Source: Paragemmobacter kunshanensis (lineage in GTDB: Bacteria > Pseudomonadota > Alphaproteobacteria > Rhodobacterales > Rhodobacteraceae). Taken from it: a DNA stretch of 64,000 nucleotides. Positions within the stretch are counted from its first letter, which is position 1. The number at the start of each line of letters is the position of its first letter. A program made the translations under genes and the position numbers. Under the pieces are notes generated by a model. It worked only from the letters and a program-made list of their open reading frames with translations, was not told the origin of the DNA and did no database searches. Shown here in pieces: positions 47,391 to 55,138 of the stretch. Location: contig NZ_JAALFE010000012.1 in the NCBI RefSeq assembly GCF_011059185.1, positions 40,563-104,562 on the forward strand, read 5' to 3'.

Positions 47391-47462
47391 GCCGAACACC
47401 CCCTCCCGCCGAACACCCCCTCCCGCCAAACACCCCCTCCGCCGAACACCCCCTCCCCAGCC
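47391..47462. repeat. Tandem repeat of GCCGAACACCCCCTCCC units
   Basis: About four copies of a 15-17 bp unit (GCCGAACACCCCCTCCC and slight variants) follow aspS, then a CCTCCCCCATGCTGGGGGAGG hairpin at about 47463-47485. No gene lies in 47337-47550. Unit length varies, as expected from replication slippage. Confidence 0.85.
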
Positions 47463-47550
47463 CTCCCCCATGCTGGGGGAGGGGGTTTTGGGCCCCCCTC
47501 GCCAAGCCGGGCATTCCCTGCCAGTCTGTCGCCCTGACCCGAGGTGATCC

Positions 47551-48036
47551 ATGCTGCCGCATCCGCCGCTTTATTCCGCATCCGTCCCCGTCTTCCGGCA
47601 TTACCTGGAGCGGGTATCGCTGATCGTGGAGCGGGCGGGGCAAGCGGCGATGGGGGCGCGGATCGCGGATGCCTTTCCCGCCGAGCAGCAATTCGGCACG
47701 GCGGCGGGCTTCGCGCTGCGGGTGGCCTGTCCGCTGGCCGGGCGCGAGGTGCCGGACCTGCCCGCCGCGCTGGGCCCGCGGCTGGCGGTGGCGCGGGCGG
47801 TGCTGGGGGCGATGAAGCCCGCGGAGTTCGAAGGGGCGGAGGCGCGGCTGATCCGGCATCGGGCGGGCGAGGCCTGGCTGGAGCAGGAGGGGGCGGCCTT
47901 CCTGCATCTCTACGGGATGCCGAACTTCCTGTTCCACCTGACCATGGGCTATGCCGCGCTGCGGGCGGCGGGGGTGGCGCTGGGCAAGGCGGATTTCGAC
48001 GGGTTCCATGCCTATCCCCCGGGATTTGCGTTCTGA
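47551..48036 (+). CDS. DUF1993 family protein
   Basis: A 161-residue helical protein matching DUF1993 (a DinB-like four-helix fold). The segments FPAEQQFGTAAGFALRVAC, MKPAEFEGAE and FLHLYGMPNFLFHLTMGYAAL are typical. The family has no established function; DinB-like folds are often metal-dependent thiol enzymes. The upstream site is weak (GAGGTGATCC before ATG 47551). A GNAT gene follows on the same strand after 56 bp. Confidence 0.88.
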   Translation: MLPHPPLYSASVPVFRHYLERVSLIVERAGQAAMGARIADAFPAEQQFGTAAGFALRVACPLAGREVPDLPAALGPRLAVARAVLGAMKPAEFEGAEARLIRHRAGEAWLEQEGAAFLHLYGMPNFLFHLTMGYAALRAAGVALGKADFDGFHAYPPGFAF

Positions 48037-48092
48037 TCTTGCGATTGTGGCCCGGGGCGGGGCAGAAGGGGGAAAGGCTGGGGAGGCGGGCA

Positions 48093-48791
48093 ATGGCGGG
48101 CAAATTGATCGAGGGATGGCAGGCGGCGGACTGGCCGGGGGAGGCGCCCCTGGAGGGGCGCCATGCGCGGCTGGTGCGGCTGGATGCCGATGCCCATGCG
48201 GCGGATCTTTTCGCGGCCTTTGCCGGGCATGACGGGCTGTGGGATTACATGCCCTATGGCCCCTTCCATTCCGCCGCCGCCTATCACCGCTGGGCGAAGG
48301 AGGCGACGGCGGGCAAGGATCCGGTGTTCTGGGCCATCCACGCCGAAGGGGCGGCGCATCCCTCGGGCGTGGCCTCCTTCCTGCGGATCACGCCCGACCA
48401 TGGCAGCATCGAGGTGGGGCATATCTGCCTGTCGCCCGCGCTGCAGCGGGGGCGGGCGGCGACCGAGGCCATGTTCCTGATGATGGACTGGGCCTTTGCG
48501 CATGGCTATCGGCGCTATGAATGGAAATGCAACGCGCTGAACCTGCCGTCGCGGCGGGCGGCGCAGCGGTTGGGCTTTTCCTATGAGGGCGTGTTCCGCC
48601 AGCATATGGTGATCAAGGGGGCGAACCGGGATTCGGCCTGGTTCTCGATCATCGACAGCGAATGGCCTGCCCTGCGCGAGGCCTATGCGGCCTGGCTGTC
48701 GCCCGCGAATTTCGACGCAGGCGGGCGCCAGCGCGAGCGGCTGTCGGACCTGACGCAACTGGTGCGCGCGGCATCGGACCCGGCGCTGTAA
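48093..48791 (+). CDS. GNAT family N-acetyltransferase (RimJ/RimL-like)
   Basis: A 232-residue acetyltransferase of the RimJ-like subgroup. It has an N-terminal strand ARLVRLDADAHAADLF, a DYMPYGPF loop, the acetyl-CoA segment LSPALQRGRAATEAMFLMM (Q/R-x-x-G-x-A type) and WKCNALNLPSRRAAQRLGF. The ligand is probably a protein N-terminus or a small amine, not predictable here. GGGGAGG precedes ATG 48093; a longer open frame from 47544 covers DUF1993 and is a shadow. Confidence 0.9.
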   Translation: MAGKLIEGWQAADWPGEAPLEGRHARLVRLDADAHAADLFAAFAGHDGLWDYMPYGPFHSAAAYHRWAKEATAGKDPVFWAIHAEGAAHPSGVASFLRITPDHGSIEVGHICLSPALQRGRAATEAMFLMMDWAFAHGYRRYEWKCNALNLPSRRAAQRLGFSYEGVFRQHMVIKGANRDSAWFSIIDSEWPALREAYAAWLSPANFDAGGRQRERLSDLTQLVRAASDPAL

Positions 48792-48799
48792 CCCGCGCC

Positions 48800-48904
48800 T
48801 CAATCCGGGTAGAGCGTCACCAGCCGCAGGTTGACGGCATCGCGCAGCGCCGGGGGAAGCGGCGGGGGCGGGGCGGGCGGCATCTGGGGGGCGGCCTGGG
48901 TCAT
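48800..48904 (-). CDS. Possible 34-residue proline-rich small protein
   Basis: A short ORF encodes MTQAAPQMPPAPPPPLPPAL followed by RDAVNLRLVTLYPD. It lies in the gap between the GNAT and epimerase genes, 9 bp after the convergent GNAT stop. The C-terminal RDAVNLRLVTLYPD looks like structured sequence rather than random GC-rich translation. There is no strong ribosome site. It could be chance. Confidence 0.35.
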   Translation of the reverse strand: MTQAAPQMPPAPPPPLPPALRDAVNLRLVTLYPD

Positions 48905-49070
48905 GGGGCGATCCTGCGCGGCGGCTGTGGCGAATCTTTGGCAAGTCCTGCGCCAATCCTGCGGCGAGAGGCGTTAAGCGCCGGTAAAGGCCCCTGCGAC
49001 CGCCCGGCCCCTTGCGCGGGGGGCGGGGCGCACCCATAACCCGGGACGAGAGCTTGTGAGGGAGTGACCG

Positions 49071-49475
49071 ATGATCGGACGACTGAACCATGTGGCCATT
49101 GCCGTGCCGGATCTGGCGGCGGCGGCAGAGCAGTATCGCGGCACGCTGGGCGCGAAGGTCGGCGCGCCGCAGGACGAGCCCGATCATGGGGTGACGGTGG
49201 TCTTCATCGAATTGCCGAACACGAAGATCGAACTCCTCTATCCCCTCGGCGAGACTTCCCCCATCGCGGGCTTCCTGGAGAAGAACCCGGCGGGGGGCAT
49301 CCATCACATCTGCTATGAGGTGGAGGATATCCTTGCGGCGCGCGACCGGCTGAAGGCCTCGGGCGCGCGGGTGCTGGGCTCGGGTGAGCCGAAGATCGGG
49401 GCGCATGGCAAGCCGGTGCTGTTCCTGCATCCCAAGGATTTCAACGGCTGCCTTGTCGAGCTGGAACAGGTGTGA
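49071..49475 (+). CDS. mce: Methylmalonyl-CoA epimerase
   Basis: A 134-residue VOC-fold epimerase that interconverts (R)- and (S)-methylmalonyl-CoA. Metal ligands are visible in GRLNHVAIAVPDLAAA, GGIHHICYEVEDI and CLVELEQV, and the length is exact for the family. It links propionyl-CoA carboxylation to methylmalonyl-CoA mutase and therefore complements prpE at 19061. GAGGGAGTGACCG precedes ATG 49071. DUF1467 follows after 4 bp, a conserved pairing in Rhodobacterales. Confidence 0.95.
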   Translation: MIGRLNHVAIAVPDLAAAAEQYRGTLGAKVGAPQDEPDHGVTVVFIELPNTKIELLYPLGETSPIAGFLEKNPAGGIHHICYEVEDILAARDRLKASGARVLGSGEPKIGAHGKPVLFLHPKDFNGCLVELEQV

Positions 49476-49479
49476 CGCG

Positions 49480-49749
49480 ATGAGCATCACCTCGGCCATG
49501 GTGCTTTATGCCGTGACCTGGTTCATGGTCTTCTTCATCGTGCTGCCCTTGCGCTTTGTCAGCCAGGGCGATGCGGGCGATGTGGTGCCCGGCACGCCGA
49601 AAAGCGCCCCGGCGACCGAGATCGTGGGGCGGAAGGCGAAGCTGACGACGCTGATCGCGACGCTGGTCTGGGCGGTTCTGGCGGGGATCATCCTGTCGGG
49701 GGTGATCTCGATCCGCGATATCGACCTGCGCGGGGTGATGACGGGGTGA
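49480..49749 (+). CDS. DUF1467 family small membrane protein
   Basis: An 89-residue protein with two membrane helices (about 5-26, ITSAMVLYAVTWFMVFFIVLP, and about 56-77). Between them is a loop with FVSQGDAGDVVPGTPKSAPA, the DUF1467 signature. Function is unknown; in alphaproteobacteria it often follows methylmalonyl-CoA epimerase, as here (4-bp gap). The ATG start at 49480 is set by homology, with no strong ribosome site, which suggests coupling to mce translation. Confidence 0.9.
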   Translation: MSITSAMVLYAVTWFMVFFIVLPLRFVSQGDAGDVVPGTPKSAPATEIVGRKAKLTTLIATLVWAVLAGIILSGVISIRDIDLRGVMTG

Positions 49750-49767
49750 TCAACCCCTGCCCGCGGT

Positions 49768-50043
49768 GATCCGGCGGAGCGGCGTGCCGCCGCAAGGTTT
49801 TCCTCTCGCCTGCGCGCCTGCGCGCTTCGGCTCGGTTGCCGGGGGTTCCCCCCGGACCCCCGGGGTATTTGGGCCAAGATGAAGTGGCATGGTCTTCATC
49901 TTGGGAAAAATACCCTCGGGGGTGAATTGGCCCGCGAAGCGGGACAAGAGGGGGCGGAACGCCCCCTGAACACCGAGCCGGACGCGCGGCACGCGCGGGA
50001 GGCGAGAGGAAAGGCTTGCGGCGGCACGCCGCTCCGCCGGATC
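49768..50043. repeat. 276-bp palindromic element with perfect 29-bp terminal inverted repeats
   Basis: The left terminus 49768-49796 (starts GATCCGGCGGAGCGGCG) and the right terminus 50015-50043 are perfect inverses over 29 bp; pairing continues inward through TTTTCCTCTCGCC. The centre (49862-49922) pairs GGTATTTGGGCCAAGATGAAG with CTTCATCTTGGGAAAAATACC. The right end supplies the first two bases of the stop codon of the EI24 gene. It has no ORF for a transposase. A close copy is at 58001-58267. Confidence 0.92.
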
Positions 50044-50737
50044 AGCGGCGGGTCAGGCGGTGGAAGAGATGGGTGAAGGTCGCCACGCCGAGGACCGGGA
50101 TCACGAGGTTCACGAGCGGGATCGAGAGCGGCGCCGCCATCAGGATGCCCGCGCCCCAGATGCGGGCCTTGTTGGCGCGCCAGAGATCGCGCGCCTCGGT
50201 CCGCGGCATGCGGCGCTGGGCGACGAGGGTGAAATATTCCCGCCCCAGCAGATAGCCGTTCAGCCCCCAGAACAGCACCGGCACCAGTGGCCCGGCAAAG
50301 GGCCAGAGCAGGAGCGCCACGAGGTTCGCGACCAGCGCCACGCCGAAGAAGTTGACCGCGCCGATCAGCCCGTCGGCCGCGCCCTGCGGGCGGGCGGGCG
50401 CAAGGCCGGGATAGTGGCGATCCTCGACCGCATCGGCCACGGTTTCGAGGAAGAGCCCGGTGAAGGCCGAGGCGACGGGCACCATCAGGAAGACCGAGGC
50501 GAGCAGCATCAGCAGGATCGAGCCGATGGAGAGCAGCGTATCCAGCCCCCCGACCGGGCCGAGCAGCGGCAGGTCGGTGGTTTCGGGCACCAGCCACTGG
50601 ATCGCCCCCAGCATCAGCGCATAGAGCGCGACCAGAAGCGCCAGGGTCAGCGCCACGCCCAGAAGGACGACGCGGCGGAAGCGGGCATCGCCCCATTGGC
50701 CGAGCGCGGCAAGGAAGGAGGACAGGATCAGGCCCAT
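50042..50737 (-). CDS. EI24/CysZ-like membrane protein
   Basis: A 231-residue EI24-domain inner-membrane protein with four to six helices (for example VVLLGVALTLALLVALYALM, LLSIGSILLMLLASVFLMV, FFGVALVANLVALLLWPFAG). NGYLLGREYFTLVAQRR is the conserved EI24/CysZ segment. CysZ imports sulfate; family members in Rhodobacteraceae are not proven transporters. The start at 50737 begins MGLILSSF; the frame upstream to 50863 is not homologous. Its stop codon overlaps the end of the palindromic element at 49768-50043. Confidence 0.9.
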   Translation of the reverse strand: MGLILSSFLAALGQWGDARFRRVVLLGVALTLALLVALYALMLGAIQWLVPETTDLPLLGPVGGLDTLLSIGSILLMLLASVFLMVPVASAFTGLFLETVADAVEDRHYPGLAPARPQGAADGLIGAVNFFGVALVANLVALLLWPFAGPLVPVLFWGLNGYLLGREYFTLVAQRRMPRTEARDLWRANKARIWGAGILMAAPLSIPLVNLVIPVLGVATFTHLFHRLTRR

Positions 50738-50754
50738 GCGGCGGCGCCTCCGGT

Positions 50755-51318
50755 TCAGGCCCAGTGGACGACCCGCGCGAGATCGGGGCGCGGGCGATCG
50801 GGGGCGGGGGCGGCCTTGCTGCCGATATGGATGATGCCCGCCACCCATTCCCGCGCGTCGCAATCGAAGGCGCGGGTGATGAAGGGGCGGTCATGGCTGA
50901 CCCAGCCGGTCAGCCATTGCGCGCCCCATCCGGCGGCCGAGGCGGCATTGACCAGCCCGGCGCAGAGCGCGCCTGCCGAGAGGGTCTGTTCGATTTCGGG
51001 GATCTTGTCGGAGGCCTTGGGCGCGGCGATCACCACCACGGCCAGATGCGAGCGGTCGAACTGGCCGCGGCCCTTCTCGATCCGTTCCGGATCGCTGCCC
51101 TCTTCGCGCGCCCGCGCCTCGGCCAGATCGGCCCAGCGGGCCAGCGCCGGGCGATAGCCCACGATGAGCCGCCAGGGTTCGAGCTTGCCGTGATCGGGCA
51201 CGCGCAGCGCGGCCTGCAGGATCGGCTGGAGCGCGGCGCGGTCGGGGGCGGGGCCTGTCATGGCCTTGGAGGGATAGGAGAGGCGGGTGGAGAGGAAGGT
51301 GAACGCGTCCTGGTTCAT
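50755..51318 (-). CDS. Nitroreductase family protein
   Basis: A 187-residue FMN-dependent nitroreductase-fold protein of the small YdjA-like group. It has LSYPSKAMTGPAPDRAAL, VPDHGKLEPWRLIV (FMN-binding) and the LVNAASAAGWGAQWLTGW helix. The physiological substrate is unknown. It lies 17 bp upstream of the EI24 gene and is probably co-transcribed with it. The start at 51318 (MNQDAFTFLSTR) agrees with the family. Confidence 0.92.
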   Translation of the reverse strand: MNQDAFTFLSTRLSYPSKAMTGPAPDRAALQPILQAALRVPDHGKLEPWRLIVGYRPALARWADLAEARAREEGSDPERIEKGRGQFDRSHLAVVVIAAPKASDKIPEIEQTLSAGALCAGLVNAASAAGWGAQWLTGWVSHDRPFITRAFDCDAREWVAGIIHIGSKAAPAPDRPRPDLARVVHWA

Positions 51319-51364
51319 GCTTTCGTGCCTTGTCCCCCGGCCTTGGCGCGGGGCGGTGGGGTGG

Positions 51365-51480
51365 GGTTTCTGGCGGAGCGGGCCTTGGCCCGCATTGCTT
51401 TTGTCTCGCCTGCGCGCCTGCGCGCTTCGGCCTGGTGGTTTGGGTATTTGAGCCGGGATGAAGGGGCAAGGGGGGTGTTG
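51365..51480. repeat. Truncated copy of the palindromic element
   Basis: CTCGCCTGCGCGCCTGCGCG and the following TTCGGC (about 51410-51435), then GGTATTTGAGCCGGGATGAAG (about 51443-51463), match the left half of the elements at 49768 and 58001. The right half is missing. No gene lies in 51319-51485. Confidence 0.75.
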
Positions 51481-51485
51481 GGGGA

Positions 51486-52601
51486 TCAGGGGGTTGTGAA
51501 GAGGGTTTCCAGATCGTCGATCCAGGCCGAGAGGAAGGCATCGAAGCGGGCGTCGGGCTGGCGCGCGGAGAGGGTGGCGGCCAGCGGATCGGGGATGGTG
51601 ACGGGGCTTTGGGCCAGATCCTCGATCACGGCATGGCCGCAGAAGGGGACATAGACCTCGGAATAGCCGCCTTCATGGACGCAGAGCAGGCGGCCCGCGC
51701 AGAGCGATTCGGCGGCCTCGCGGGTGAGGCGGGTCATCTGGCGGAAGGTGTCGGCAGTGGCGAGCATGCGGCCCAGCGGATCGAGGGCCGCGGCATCGAA
51801 GCCGCAGGCCACGATGATGACATCGGGGCGGTGGGCATGAAGGGCGGGCAGGACGAGGCGCGTGAAGGCCTCGAGATAGCCGCGATGGCCGGTGCCGGGG
51901 GGCAGGGGGATGTTGCGGTTGCTGCCGCGCGCCGGGCCTGCGCCGCGGACCGTCGCCGCGCCGGTATCGGTGGGATAGTTGCGGTCCTGGTGCAGCGAGA
52001 TGGTCAGCACATCGGGATCGGCAAGGAAGATCGCCTCGGTCCCGTTGCCGTGATGCACGTCCCAGTCGATCACGGCGAAGCGGCGGGCCTGGCCCGCGGC
52101 GCGGGCGGCCTCGATCGCGATGGCGATATTGGCCAGCAGGCAGAAGCCGTTGGGATGATCGGGCAGGCAGTGATGGCCGGGCGGCCGGGTGAGGGCATAG
52201 GCATTGGTCACCTCGCCCGACAGGATGTCGCCGAGGGCGCGCAGCGCGAGGCCCGCGGAGAGGGCGGCGATCTCGAACCCGCCGCGGCCGAAGGGGGCGC
52301 GGGGGCCAAGCTCGCCGCCTTCGGCATCGGACAGCGCCTTGAAACGGTCGAGATAGGCGGCGGGATGGACGCGCAGCAGATCGTCGCGCGTGGCGGGATC
52401 GGCCCCGCGCAGGGAGAGGTGGCGCAGGAGGCCCGTCGCCTCGATCAGGTTCTTCAGGCGGCGCTTGGTTTCGGGGCTTTCGGGCAGGCCGCCGCCGGGC
52501 TGGACGAACTGGCCGAGGGGGCCGCCCACCGGCAGGGTCAGGGCGTAGTTGCCGCCATGGTGCCAGAAGGTGCGTTCGTCGGTGTAGAAGGCGGTGGTCA
52601 T
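51486..52601 (-). CDS. Histone deacetylase family protein (acetylpolyamine amidohydrolase-like)
   Basis: A 371-residue zinc deacetylase of the arginase/deacetylase fold. Active-site segments are YALTRPPGHHCLPD (His pair), AVIDWDVHHGNGTEAIF (zinc Asp/His), SLHQDRNYP, VIIVACGFDAAALDPLGRM (zinc Asp) and CVHEGGYSEVYVPFCG (Gly-Gly-Tyr). Bacterial members deacetylate polyamines or other small amides, not histones. ATG 52601 (MTTAFYTDERTFWHHGG) is the family start; upstream frame to 52697 is not homologous. It is transcribed alone. Confidence 0.93.
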   Translation of the reverse strand: MTTAFYTDERTFWHHGGNYALTLPVGGPLGQFVQPGGGLPESPETKRRLKNLIEATGLLRHLSLRGADPATRDDLLRVHPAAYLDRFKALSDAEGGELGPRAPFGRGGFEIAALSAGLALRALGDILSGEVTNAYALTRPPGHHCLPDHPNGFCLLANIAIAIEAARAAGQARRFAVIDWDVHHGNGTEAIFLADPDVLTISLHQDRNYPTDTGAATVRGAGPARGSNRNIPLPPGTGHRGYLEAFTRLVLPALHAHRPDVIIVACGFDAAALDPLGRMLATADTFRQMTRLTREAAESLCAGRLLCVHEGGYSEVYVPFCGHAVIEDLAQSPVTIPDPLAATLSARQPDARFDAFLSAWIDDLETLFTTP

Positions 52602-52625
52602 GCAGGGATCCTGTGGGCAGTCTGG

Positions 52626-52672
52626 GGTGGGGCTTGCGGCGGGTCTTGCGGCGGGTCTTGCGGCGGGGGGCT
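52626..52672. repeat. Tandem 12-bp repeat CTTGCGGCGGGT
   Basis: Three head-to-tail copies of CTTGCGGCGGGT (the last ending in GGGGG) lie in the promoter region of the deacetylase gene, 25-60 bp upstream of its start. The number of copies could vary by slippage and change promoter or leader spacing. Confidence 0.8.
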
Positions 52673-52743
52673 TTCCAGCGGGCGGGAATTGGCGCAACTG
52701 TCGGCGGCAAGGTTAGGGGCGCGCGGGCGGGAAGGCCAGAGGG

Positions 52744-52998
52744 ATGCGGAAGGGCGAGCGGGCGGATCTGGCGGTGCCGGGGGCGGAATTCGCGGTGCGG
52801 GCCGTGCCGCGGGCGCGGCTGGCCGGGGTGAGCCTGGAGGGCGGGGTCTGGCGGATCGCCGTCTCGGCCCCGGCCGAGGACGGGCGGGCCAATGCCGCCG
52901 TGGCCGAGGCGCTGGCCCATGCGCTGGGGGTGGCGAAGGGGCGGCTGGTGCTGATCCGGGGGGCCACGTCGCGCGACAAGCGGTTCCGGCTGGAGTGA
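52744..52998 (+). CDS. DUF167 (YggU/UPF0235) family protein
   Basis: An 84-residue protein matching UPF0235. It has the strand FAVRAVPRARLAGVSLEGG, the signature AVSAPAEDGRANAAVAEALA and KGRLVLIRGATSRDKRFRLE. The fold is known from E. coli YggU; function is not established. It diverges from the deacetylase gene. ATG 52744 follows GAGGGATG-type spacing, and an extended frame is not supported. Confidence 0.9.
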   Translation: MRKGERADLAVPGAEFAVRAVPRARLAGVSLEGGVWRIAVSAPAEDGRANAAVAEALAHALGVAKGRLVLIRGATSRDKRFRLE

Positions 52999-53190
52999 CG
53001 GGGCGCGGGGCTGCGCCGGGTCGGGATCGGGACGGGGGGCGGGAGGTCCCGGGTCAGGCCCGGGACGGGGGGCGGGATCAGCCCTTGGGGGGGCGGGGCT
53101 GCGCCGGGTTGGGATCGGGACGGGGGGCGGGAGCTGGGGCGGGAGGTCGCGGGGCAGGCCCCGGGACGGGGTTCGGGATCAGCCCTTGGG
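52990..53190. repeat. 101-bp tandem duplication including a gene 3' end
   Basis: The block ending in GGGATCAGCCCTTGGGGGGG occurs at about 53075-53093 and again at 53176-53194, offset by 101 bp. Both copies follow GGGGCTGCGCCGGGT and GGGATCGGGACGGGGGGCGGG. The second copy contains the true stop of the small gene at 53179-53424. Each copy also carries a CCCGGG-TCAGG-CCCGGG-type palindrome (53046-53066, and a variant at 53147-53166). Confidence 0.85.
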
Positions 53191-53424
53191 GGGGCGTGTC
53201 TCGATCCGGTAGCTGCCTTCGGGCAGGTCCAGCGCGGCGGCGAGATCGCGCAACTGGGCCATGGACAGGGTGATGCGGGCGGGTTCCTCGGTCATCGGGT
53301 CGATCTGTTCCAGCGTCACGCAATCGTCGAAGGCGAGGATGGTGATGTCTTCCATCAGGCCTTCATGCCCCTCGTCGATGAGGGTGATCACGGTGGCGTC
53401 GAAATCGTGCTCGATGGTGAACAT
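53179..53424 (-). CDS. Small conserved acidic protein of unknown function
   Basis: An 81-residue protein with a net negative charge (MFTIEHDFDATVITLIDEGH, MEDITILAFDDCVTLEQIDP) and a helix LSMAQLRDLAAALDLPEGSY. I do not recognise a named family, although the composition and codon use look genuine and it resembles small Rhodobacteraceae conserved proteins. Its 3' end has been duplicated in tandem (101-bp offset) downstream. It diverges from the M48 gene. Confidence 0.75.
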   Translation of the reverse strand: MFTIEHDFDATVITLIDEGHEGLMEDITILAFDDCVTLEQIDPMTEEPARITLSMAQLRDLAAALDLPEGSYRIETRPPKG

Positions 53425-53631
53425 GGGGCAAGGCTAGACCGGGCGGGGGCGGCGGTGCAATGGGAAATGCGGGGGGGAATGAGGGGGGCGTAGGAGAGGC
53501 CGGTGGCGGGGCCTTGCTGACATGGATGTGAGCGGGGCGCGGGGGGGCTGTGCTTGGCGGGCGGCTTTGCTAGATTGGGAAAAACGAGAAAGGCCGCGCG
53601 GCAAGCGGGCGGCAGGCATGAGGTCGGGTCG

Positions 53632-54360
53632 ATGCGGGCAATCGTGACGGCAATCGCGCTGGCGGTGACGGGGGTTTCGGCCTGTGTGCCGACCCAGCAG
53701 GCGGGATATCCCGCGCCGGTGCCGGTGGCCGCGCCGGTGGATCCCGGCGCGCCCCTGACGCCGCGGCAGGCGGCGGACAATTTCATCCGCGTCGTGGGCC
53801 GGGTGGAGCCGATGACGGAAGAGATCTGCCGCGCCCGCACGCGCGGCGTGAATTGCGATTTCCGCATCGTCATCGACGATCGTCCGGGGCAGGGGCCCAA
53901 TGCCTTTCAGACGCTGGATGAAAGCGGGCGGCCGGTGCTGGGCTTCACGCTGGCGCTGGTGGCCGATGCGCGCAACGAGGACGAGATCGCCTTCGTCCTT
54001 GGCCATGAGGCAAGCCATCACATCCTGGGCCATATCCCGCAAAGCCAGCAGACGGCCATGGCCGGCGCGATGGTGGCGGGGATCCTGGCGCAGGCGACGG
54101 GCGCGGATGCCGCGGCGGTGCAATCGGCGCAGCGTCTGGGGGCCACGGTGGGGGCGCGGCGCTATTCGCGGGGCTTCGAGCTGGAGGCCGATGCGCTGGG
54201 GGCCGAGATCGCGCTGATGGCGGGCTATGATCCGGTGCTGGGGACGGGTTTCTTTGACCGGCTGCCCGATCCGGGCGACCAGTTCCTGGGCAGTCATCCG
54301 CCCAATGCGCAGAGGAAGGCGCAGGTTCAGGCCGTGGTGGCGCGGCTGCGCGGCTATTGA
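53632..54360 (+). CDS. M48 family metallopeptidase, predicted lipoprotein
   Basis: A 242-residue zinc peptidase. The N-terminal signal ends in a lipobox-like VSAC at residues 15-18, so it is probably anchored to a membrane on the periplasmic side. The active site is HEASHH (HExxH form) at about residues 125-130, with the third ligand Glu in FELEADALGAEIALMAGYDP. It resembles the LoiP/YggG/BepA group of outer-membrane quality-control proteases. ATG 53632 fits the signal peptide; an in-frame extension to 53554 does not. Confidence 0.92.
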   Translation: MRAIVTAIALAVTGVSACVPTQQAGYPAPVPVAAPVDPGAPLTPRQAADNFIRVVGRVEPMTEEICRARTRGVNCDFRIVIDDRPGQGPNAFQTLDESGRPVLGFTLALVADARNEDEIAFVLGHEASHHILGHIPQSQQTAMAGAMVAGILAQATGADAAAVQSAQRLGATVGARRYSRGFELEADALGAEIALMAGYDPVLGTGFFDRLPDPGDQFLGSHPPNAQRKAQVQAVVARLRGY

Positions 54361-54450
54361 TCGCCCGGCGCGCCCGCTTGATTTGCGTCAATGCGTCGCG
54401 GGGGCGGCCGGGGCATGCTTGGCCTGCGGGAACGACTGAGGATGACGGCG

Positions 54451-54705
54451 ATGATCGGTTATGTGGAAGCCCCGAGGGCCTGGGGCCTGACGCGCGGCAT
54501 GGGGCGCGCGGTGGGCGTGAACCTGACGGATGCGGTGATCGAGGGCTGGCTGAGCCGGGCGGAACTGGCCGAACTGGTGGAGCGCTGCCAGGCCTGCGAG
54601 AGATCGGCCGAGTGTCAGGGCTGGCTGGCGCGCAATGTGACGGCCGAGGCGCTGCCCGCCTTCTGCCCGAACAAGGCGGGGATCGAGGCGCTGGTGGCGC
54701 GCTGA
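54451..54705 (+). CDS. DUF6455 family small protein
   Basis: An 84-residue protein with the Cys pattern CQACERSAECQGWL and the conserved end ALPAFCPNKAGIEALVA, as in DUF6455 proteins of Rhodobacteraceae. The Cys residues may bind metal; function is unknown. GAGGA lies 9 bases before ATG 54451; ATG 54442 overlaps that site and is less likely. The YigZ-family pseudogene follows after 40 bp. Confidence 0.85.
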   Translation: MIGYVEAPRAWGLTRGMGRAVGVNLTDAVIEGWLSRAELAELVERCQACERSAECQGWLARNVTAEALPAFCPNKAGIEALVAR

Positions 54706-54745
54706 GCCCATGGCCAAGGCCGCCCTGCCGGGCTATGGCGGGGGC

Positions 54746-55108
54746 ATGAGAAAGCTGGGCGAAGTGCTGCGCGACCGCGGATCGCGCTATGCCGTCTCGG
54801 GCGGGCCGGTGGCGGGCCGCGCGGGGGTGGAGGCGTTCCTGGCGGAGCTGAAGCGGGAAAAGAAATACGCCAAGGCCACGCATAACAGCTAGGCCGTGCT
54901 GCTGAGCGAGGGCGGCGCGCAGAAGGGCGATGACGGCGAATCCGGCGCGGGGGCGGTGATGCTGAAGATGCTGGAGCGGGCCGGGTTGCGCGATCAAGTG
55001 GTGGTTGTCACGCGCTGGTATGGCGGCGTGCATCTGGGGGGCGACCGCTTTGCCCATGTGGTGACCTGCATGCGCGCCTATCTCGACGCGCTGGGGCGGA
55101 GCGGGTAA
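54746..55108 (+). pseudogene. YigZ/IMPACT family gene broken by in-frame TAG
   Basis: The reading frame encodes a YigZ (UPF0029) type protein: MRKLGEVLRDRGSRYAVSGG, then KKYAKATHNS, a TAG at 54890-54892, then AVLLSEGGAQKGDDGESGAG and VVVVTRWYGGVHLGGDRFAH. Frame and homology continue on both sides of the stop. In relatives the position after ATHNS is Trp, so TGG to TAG is a single-base change inside the signature motif. It is a recent nonsense mutation, an error, or an amber read-through. An earlier in-frame ATG is at 54710. Confidence 0.85.
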
Positions 55109-55138
55109 TCCTTGACGCCACGGCAAGGGATGGGCGCA

